A stretch of DNA of 9,321 bases from Chitinophagaceae bacterium (lineage in GTDB: Bacteria > Bacteroidota > Bacteroidia > Chitinophagales > Chitinophagaceae). How positions within the stretch are numbered: the first letter of the stretch is position 1; every line of letters starts with the position of its first letter. Location: positions 1-9,321 of the forward strand of contig JASLDA010000308.1 in the NCBI GenBank assembly GCA_030151745.1, read 5' to 3'. This document shows, one piece after another, positions 5,996 through 9,321 of this stretch. Both the position numbers and the translations under genes were made by a program. The notes beneath the pieces were generated by a model that did no database searches, had not been told where the DNA came from, and saw nothing but the letters and a program-made list of their open reading frames with translations.

Positions 5996-7168
5996 TTGAA
6001 TATTCTTCTCGTAACCGAAACGCTGCATGCCGGCGGCGCTGAGACCTTCGTGGTCCGCCTGGCGAATGCGCTGGCCCGGAGGCACAAGGTATGGCTGCTC
6101 AATATCCACCCGGAGCTCTCGCGGCCGGAGCTGGTGGCCAGCCTGAGCCCGGAGGTCGGCCTGGTGCCCTTCCGGCAAAAGGCCCGGCGCCTGAAGCAGA
6201 AGCTGGACGGCCTGCTGTTCCGCATAGGGATCGACCATAGCCTGCTGCAGCAGGAGGTAAGCGCGGCCATACAGGCCCTGGTGAGCGAACACCGCATCGA
6301 CGTCGTCCATACCCACCTGTTTAAGCCCGACTACTACACGGCCCGGCTAAAGGCCGGGGGACGGTCGTTCCGGCACGTATCGACCAACCACGGCGACTAC
6401 CTGCTGTATGCTTCCCGGAAGCCTTCCCGGATGCTGAACTACGAGCGGAAGCTGGAACAGGCGGTCCGGTCCCTGGATCATATGGTCAGCATTTCCGACC
6501 AGCAGCTGGTCCAGTTCGAGGACTTCCGCCGGCAGTTTCATCCGGAGCTGGGGCTGCATAAGATCCTGAACGGCTACGAGGCTGCCGGGCTCCCGCCCAT
6601 AGACCGGCAGCAGCTCGGCATAGCCCCCGAGGACATCGTTTTCGGCATGGTGGCCCGGGGCATTCCCGAAAAAGGCTGGGAAATCCTCGTCCGGGCCTTC
6701 CTCGCGGCCGGTCTGGAGCGGGCCCGGCTCGTACTGGTGGGGGAAGGACCTGAGACGGAGCGGCTCAAAGCGCTCCATGCCGGCGAGGAGCGGATCATTT
6801 TCACCGGCTATACCGATAATACCACGGGTTATATCCGGCTCTTCGACGTCGGCGTGCTTCCCTCGTATTACAAGGCGGAAAGCCTGCCTACGGTCGTCAT
6901 AGAGTATCTCTGCGCCGGAAAGCCGGTGCTGGCCACCGATATCGGGGAGCTGCGCAATATGCTGGCCACGGAAGCCGGGCCCGAGGCCGGCCTGCTGATA
7001 CCCCTGGGATCGCCGGCCGATATGGAACAGCCCCTGCAGGCCGCCCTGGAAAAGCTGTACCGCGACGCGGAGCTCCGGGAAGAGCTGGCGGCGCTGGCTC
7101 CTGCCGCGTTCCGGAAATTCAGCATGGAAGAATGCGTACGAAACTATGAGGCCGTGTATGAAAGCTGA
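5996..7168 (+). CDS. Glycosyltransferase family 4 (GT-B fold), first of cassette, TTG start
   Basis: A 390-residue cytoplasmic or membrane-associated GT-B enzyme that moves a sugar from an activated donor to a growing surface glycan. The N-terminal acceptor half opens NILLVTETLHAGGAET, the usual first strand and glycine-rich loop, and includes VVHTH (103-107). The C-terminal donor half has VARGIPEKGWE, LVLVGEGPE, then ESLPTVVIE with Glu295 and Glu303: the E-x7-E motif of GT4. KPVLATDIGE follows. No transmembrane segment is apparent. The start is TTG: the frame is open back to a stop at 5921-5923 with no ATG or GTG on the way, and TTG sits exactly where the family's first strand begins, so translation from this rare codon is well supported. 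It is probably cotranscribed with the next gene 32 bases downstream. Donor, acceptor and linkage are unknown. Confidence 0.92.
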   Translation: MNILLVTETLHAGGAETFVVRLANALARRHKVWLLNIHPELSRPELVASLSPEVGLVPFRQKARRLKQKLDGLLFRIGIDHSLLQQEVSAAIQALVSEHRIDVVHTHLFKPDYYTARLKAGGRSFRHVSTNHGDYLLYASRKPSRMLNYERKLEQAVRSLDHMVSISDQQLVQFEDFRRQFHPELGLHKILNGYEAAGLPPIDRQQLGIAPEDIVFGMVARGIPEKGWEILVRAFLAAGLERARLVLVGEGPETERLKALHAGEERIIFTGYTDNTTGYIRLFDVGVLPSYYKAESLPTVVIEYLCAGKPVLATDIGELRNMLATEAGPEAGLLIPLGSPADMEQPLQAALEKLYRDAELREELAALAPAAFRKFSMEECVRNYEAVYES

Positions 7169-7200
7169 GGACGCAGCAGGTCTTTCTCAATCAGAAGAAT

Positions 7201-8427
7201 ATGTCGCAGGCTAAGAAGATCCTTTTTCTCATTCCCAATTACGGGTTCGGCGGAGCCCAGAAAGTGCTGGCCGATCACAGCCGCCTGCTCGGCGGCCGGG
7301 CCGAAGTGCTCGAGGCGGTCTTCAACGACTGGGACGAAAAGCGGGTATATGAGACCGGGCATCCCTATCGCAGCCTGGAGGTGAGCGGCGGCGGCAACCC
7401 GCTGGCCCGTATCTCGAACTTCGTCCGGCGCGTCCGGCGGCTGCAGGCGCTGAAGCGGGAATACCGGCCCGAGGTGACCGTCAGCCACCTGGAAGGCGCC
7501 GACTATATCTCGCTGCTGAGCGGCGGGCGGGACAAGAAGATCATCGTCATCCACGGCTCCAAGCTGGGCGATCAGAATATCACGGGCCTTACAGGCACCC
7601 TGCGCCACAAGCTGCTTATGCCCTGGCTGTACAAAAAGGCGGACCGTATCATTACCGTCAGCGGTGCGATCCGGGAAGAGCTGATCCGGCACTACGGACT
7701 TGCGCCGGAGAAAATCCGGGCGCTCCCTAATTTCTTCGACTGCAAGGCGATCGCCGCCAGGGCCGCGGAGCCGGTGGGGGAGCAATGGCCGCCGGCCTTT
7801 TCCCGGGAAGGCAGCTTCAAGCTGATCACTTTCGCGAGGCTGGCGGCGCAGAAAAACCTGCAGGCGCTGTTCCCGGTCTTTTCAGCGCTTAAGGCCCGCG
7901 GCCTGGATGTGCAGCTGTACATCCTCGGCGACGGCGAGCTGCGGGAACCCCTGCTGGATGCGGCGAGAGCGGCCGGCACCGTCTGGGATGCATGGAGCGG
8001 GACCACGCCGGACGGCAGCTCCGATATCTATTTCCTGGGCTACCAGCCGGCGCCGCATGCCTTCCTGAAGCACGCGGATCTTTATCTCATGACCTCGCTC
8101 TGGGAAGGATTCCCGATGGCGCTCTGCGAGGCCATGGCCTCGCGCGTCGCGGTGATGGCCGCCGATTGCCCGACAGGCCCCAGGGAGATCCTGGACGCCG
8201 TCGACCGGCCCGGGGCGTACGGCCTCGGGACGTACGGCGGGCTGATGCCGATGATCCCGGATGCGGGCAGCCCCGCGGTCGGCGTCTGGGCGGAGGCCAT
8301 TGCCGGCCTGGCCCGGGATCCGCAAGGCCTGGACGCAATGCGCAATGCGGGTCTGGCCCGGGTGCAGCACTATGACGTAAGCACGCTGGGCGAAAAATGG
8401 ATCGGGGCCTACCTGGATCTGGGCTGA
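7201..8427 (+). CDS. Glycosyltransferase family 4 (GT-B fold), second of cassette
   Basis: A 408-residue GT-B glycosyltransferase. It opens KILFLIPNYGFGGAQKV, the family's first strand and Gly-Gly loop. The C-terminal half has FARLAAQKN and YILGDGELR at the donor site, then WEGFPMALCE with Glu302 and Glu310 (E-x7-E), followed by CPTGPREIL, a motif frequent in GT4 enzymes of O-antigen, capsule and N-glycan assembly clusters. A stretch of about 25 residues rich in Gly, Pro and Met (around 340-362) lies between that motif and the last helices. It has no obvious membrane span, so it would act at the inner face of the cytoplasmic membrane on a lipid-linked acceptor, as is usual for such enzymes. 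ATG at 7201 follows AGAAGAAT, with no clear Shine-Dalgarno. It resembles the upstream GT4 only in family motifs, so the two are not a recent duplication. The donor sugar cannot be called. Confidence 0.93.
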   Translation: MSQAKKILFLIPNYGFGGAQKVLADHSRLLGGRAEVLEAVFNDWDEKRVYETGHPYRSLEVSGGGNPLARISNFVRRVRRLQALKREYRPEVTVSHLEGADYISLLSGGRDKKIIVIHGSKLGDQNITGLTGTLRHKLLMPWLYKKADRIITVSGAIREELIRHYGLAPEKIRALPNFFDCKAIAARAAEPVGEQWPPAFSREGSFKLITFARLAAQKNLQALFPVFSALKARGLDVQLYILGDGELREPLLDAARAAGTVWDAWSGTTPDGSSDIYFLGYQPAPHAFLKHADLYLMTSLWEGFPMALCEAMASRVAVMAADCPTGPREILDAVDRPGAYGLGTYGGLMPMIPDAGSPAVGVWAEAIAGLARDPQGLDAMRNAGLARVQHYDVSTLGEKWIGAYLDLG

Positions 8428-8467
8428 ATGTAATACATTGAAAAATGCTAAGCAGTTTAGTGAAACG

Positions 8468-9250
8468 ATGAAGACGTACGTAATTAACCTGGATCGCTCC
8501 AAGGACCGGATGGCCTTTATGCATAAGCAGCTTAGCCGGCTGCATATTCCCTACGAGCGTATCGCGGCGGTCGACGGGCGCAGCCTGGCGGACGAGCGGG
8601 AAATGGAGAAGGTGGCCAATATGCAGCGGGTCCGCGAATGGCCGGACCTGCTGGTGCCCAATGCCATCGGCTGCGCCTTGTCGCACTACGCCGCCTACCG
8701 GCAGGTCATGGAAGGTCCCGACGATTTCGCCCTGATTCTCGAGGACGATATTAAGCTCAGCGACGAGCTGCCCGGCCTCCTGAAGAAGATGGAAGGCAAG
8801 CTCGACCCGGGCTGCGTCTACCTGGTGTACTTCCACAATGCGGACGGCATCAGCAAGTCGTTCGTGAAGCAGGATGCGATCCTGCTGGACGGCGCGCATG
8901 GCCTGTATAAGGCCAAGACGGTATGGGGCGGGTATGCGGCGGGAGGCTATATCATCTCGAAACAGCTTGCAGCCCGGCTGGCCGGATTCGTCTTTCCCGT
9001 GTACACCACCGCCGACAGCTGGGGCGTATTCTACCGGGAAAAGGTCATCGACGGGCTGTGGGCGCTGCTGCCCCTGGAAGCCTCCTCGGCCAATTTCGTG
9101 AGCGATATCGGCTACAGGAGCAGCAGGATAAAGTCCATCCTGAAAAAGCTGCCGTTCATCAATTCCCTGAAATCCCGGATACAGGCGGGACGCAAGGAGC
9201 AGCTCCACGCCTACGAGCTGGTGCCGGGGGATACGGAGTGGACCCGCTGA
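8468..9250 (+). CDS. Glycosyltransferase family 25 (LPS biosynthesis type)
   Basis: A 260-residue GT-A-like enzyme of family 25, which contains LPS/LOS galactosyl- and glucosyltransferases such as LgtB/LpsA and the domain fused in collagen galactosyltransferases. It opens KTYVINLDRSKDR (2-14), the classic start of the family, followed by YERIAAVDGR, CALSHYAAYRQV (from Cys69) and LILEDDI with the acidic metal-site triad Glu92-Asp93-Asp94. VWGGYAAGGYIISK and TTADSW follow in the family order. The ATG at 8468 is preferred over an in-frame TTG at 8438, because it starts directly at the first strand. The C-terminal 30 residues are rich in Lys and Arg, which could help binding to a membrane surface. 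It lies 40 bases after the second GT4 gene and is likely part of the same transcript. It probably adds a hexose to a lipid- or protein-bound glycan; the acceptor is unknown. Confidence 0.92.
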   Translation: MKTYVINLDRSKDRMAFMHKQLSRLHIPYERIAAVDGRSLADEREMEKVANMQRVREWPDLLVPNAIGCALSHYAAYRQVMEGPDDFALILEDDIKLSDELPGLLKKMEGKLDPGCVYLVYFHNADGISKSFVKQDAILLDGAHGLYKAKTVWGGYAAGGYIISKQLAARLAGFVFPVYTTADSWGVFYREKVIDGLWALLPLEASSANFVSDIGYRSSRIKSILKKLPFINSLKSRIQAGRKEQLHAYELVPGDTEWTR

Positions 9251-9269
9251 GCCGCCTGCAGATCCGCGA

Positions 9270-9303
9270 TTTTCTAAACCGCCCTAAAGCCCTTTTAATC
9301 TTG
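9270..9303 (+). promoter_or_regulatory. Weak promoter-like sequence at the right edge
   Basis: TAATCTTG (9296-9303) matches the -7 consensus TAnnTTTG except at one base, and TTTT/TTTC at 9270-9274 lies about 21 bases upstream as a possible -33 element. It sits in an A/T-rich patch just after the GT25 gene. If real, it would serve a rightward gene starting beyond the window. No hairpin terminator is seen between 9251 and 9321. Confidence 0.3.
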
Positions 9304-9321
9304 GCCCAGCGCATCCTGCAT

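Noticed and set aside
8428..8438. ATGTA-A-TACAT inverted repeat between the second GT4 and GT25 genes
   Set aside because: Five-base arms with a one-base centre are too short to form a hairpin, and the 40-base gap has no promoter match, so cotranscription is the simpler view.
8087..9208. 373-codon minus-strand frame across the GT4/GT25 junction
   Set aside because: It spans two well-supported plus-strand genes, has a repetitive Arg/Pro-rich translation at its end and no recognisable domain.
9295..9321. C-terminal end of a leftward gene entering from the right (frame ending MQDALGQD then TAA)
   Set aside because: Only eight codons are visible, so coding cannot be told from chance. A weak promoter-like match for rightward transcription covers the same bases.

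Overview
The window reads as chromosomal DNA of a GC-rich member of the Bacteroidota. Three things point there. (1) The protein families (a single-domain HsdR-N-like protein, a membrane-anchored S41 processing protease, a short AMP-nucleosidase-type protein and a one-chain dual-ATPase ABC subunit) are a familiar Bacteroidota mix. (2) Two matches to the Bacteroidota -7 promoter consensus TAnnTTTG lie back to back in the divergent gap at 1989-2230. (3) The supported start codons mostly lack a clear Shine-Dalgarno sequence and instead follow A/T-rich leaders. Assignment below phylum is not possible by eye. No gap between genes exceeds about 250 bases.

Layout. 1-236 (+): the 3' end of a small protein with an HsdR N-terminal (PD-(D/E)XK-like) fold. 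237-335: convergent gap with a 10-bp perfect hairpin, probably a two-way terminator. 336-1988 (-): S41 C-terminal processing protease. 1989-2230: divergent regulatory gap with a candidate promoter for each side, A-tracts, and a hairpin in the leader of the rightward gene. 2231-3088 (+): BadF/N-acetylglucosamine-kinase-type ATPase. 3265-4035 (+): short AMP-nucleosidase-family protein. 4231-5886 (+): ABC transporter ATPase with two nucleotide-binding domains. 5996-7168, 7201-8427 and 8468-9250 (+): three glycosyltransferases (GT4, GT4, GT25) in tandem with gaps of only 32 and 40 bases. 9251-9321: non-coding tail with a weak promoter-like match that may serve a gene beyond the window.

How the genes fit together. 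The left part looks like housekeeping: envelope proteolysis, amino-sugar phosphorylation or salvage, purine nucleotide breakdown, and peptide-type uptake or export. These genes share a region but no obvious single pathway. The right part is a small surface-glycan cassette, probably the left edge of a larger cluster, because it runs towards the window end and has no polymerase, flippase or acceptor gene in view. It starts with a TTG codon behind an 8-bp inverted repeat that overlaps a candidate promoter, the best regulatory lead here. I see no mobile element, CRISPR array, tRNA or rRNA, and nothing that clearly amounts to a new defence or metabolic system.
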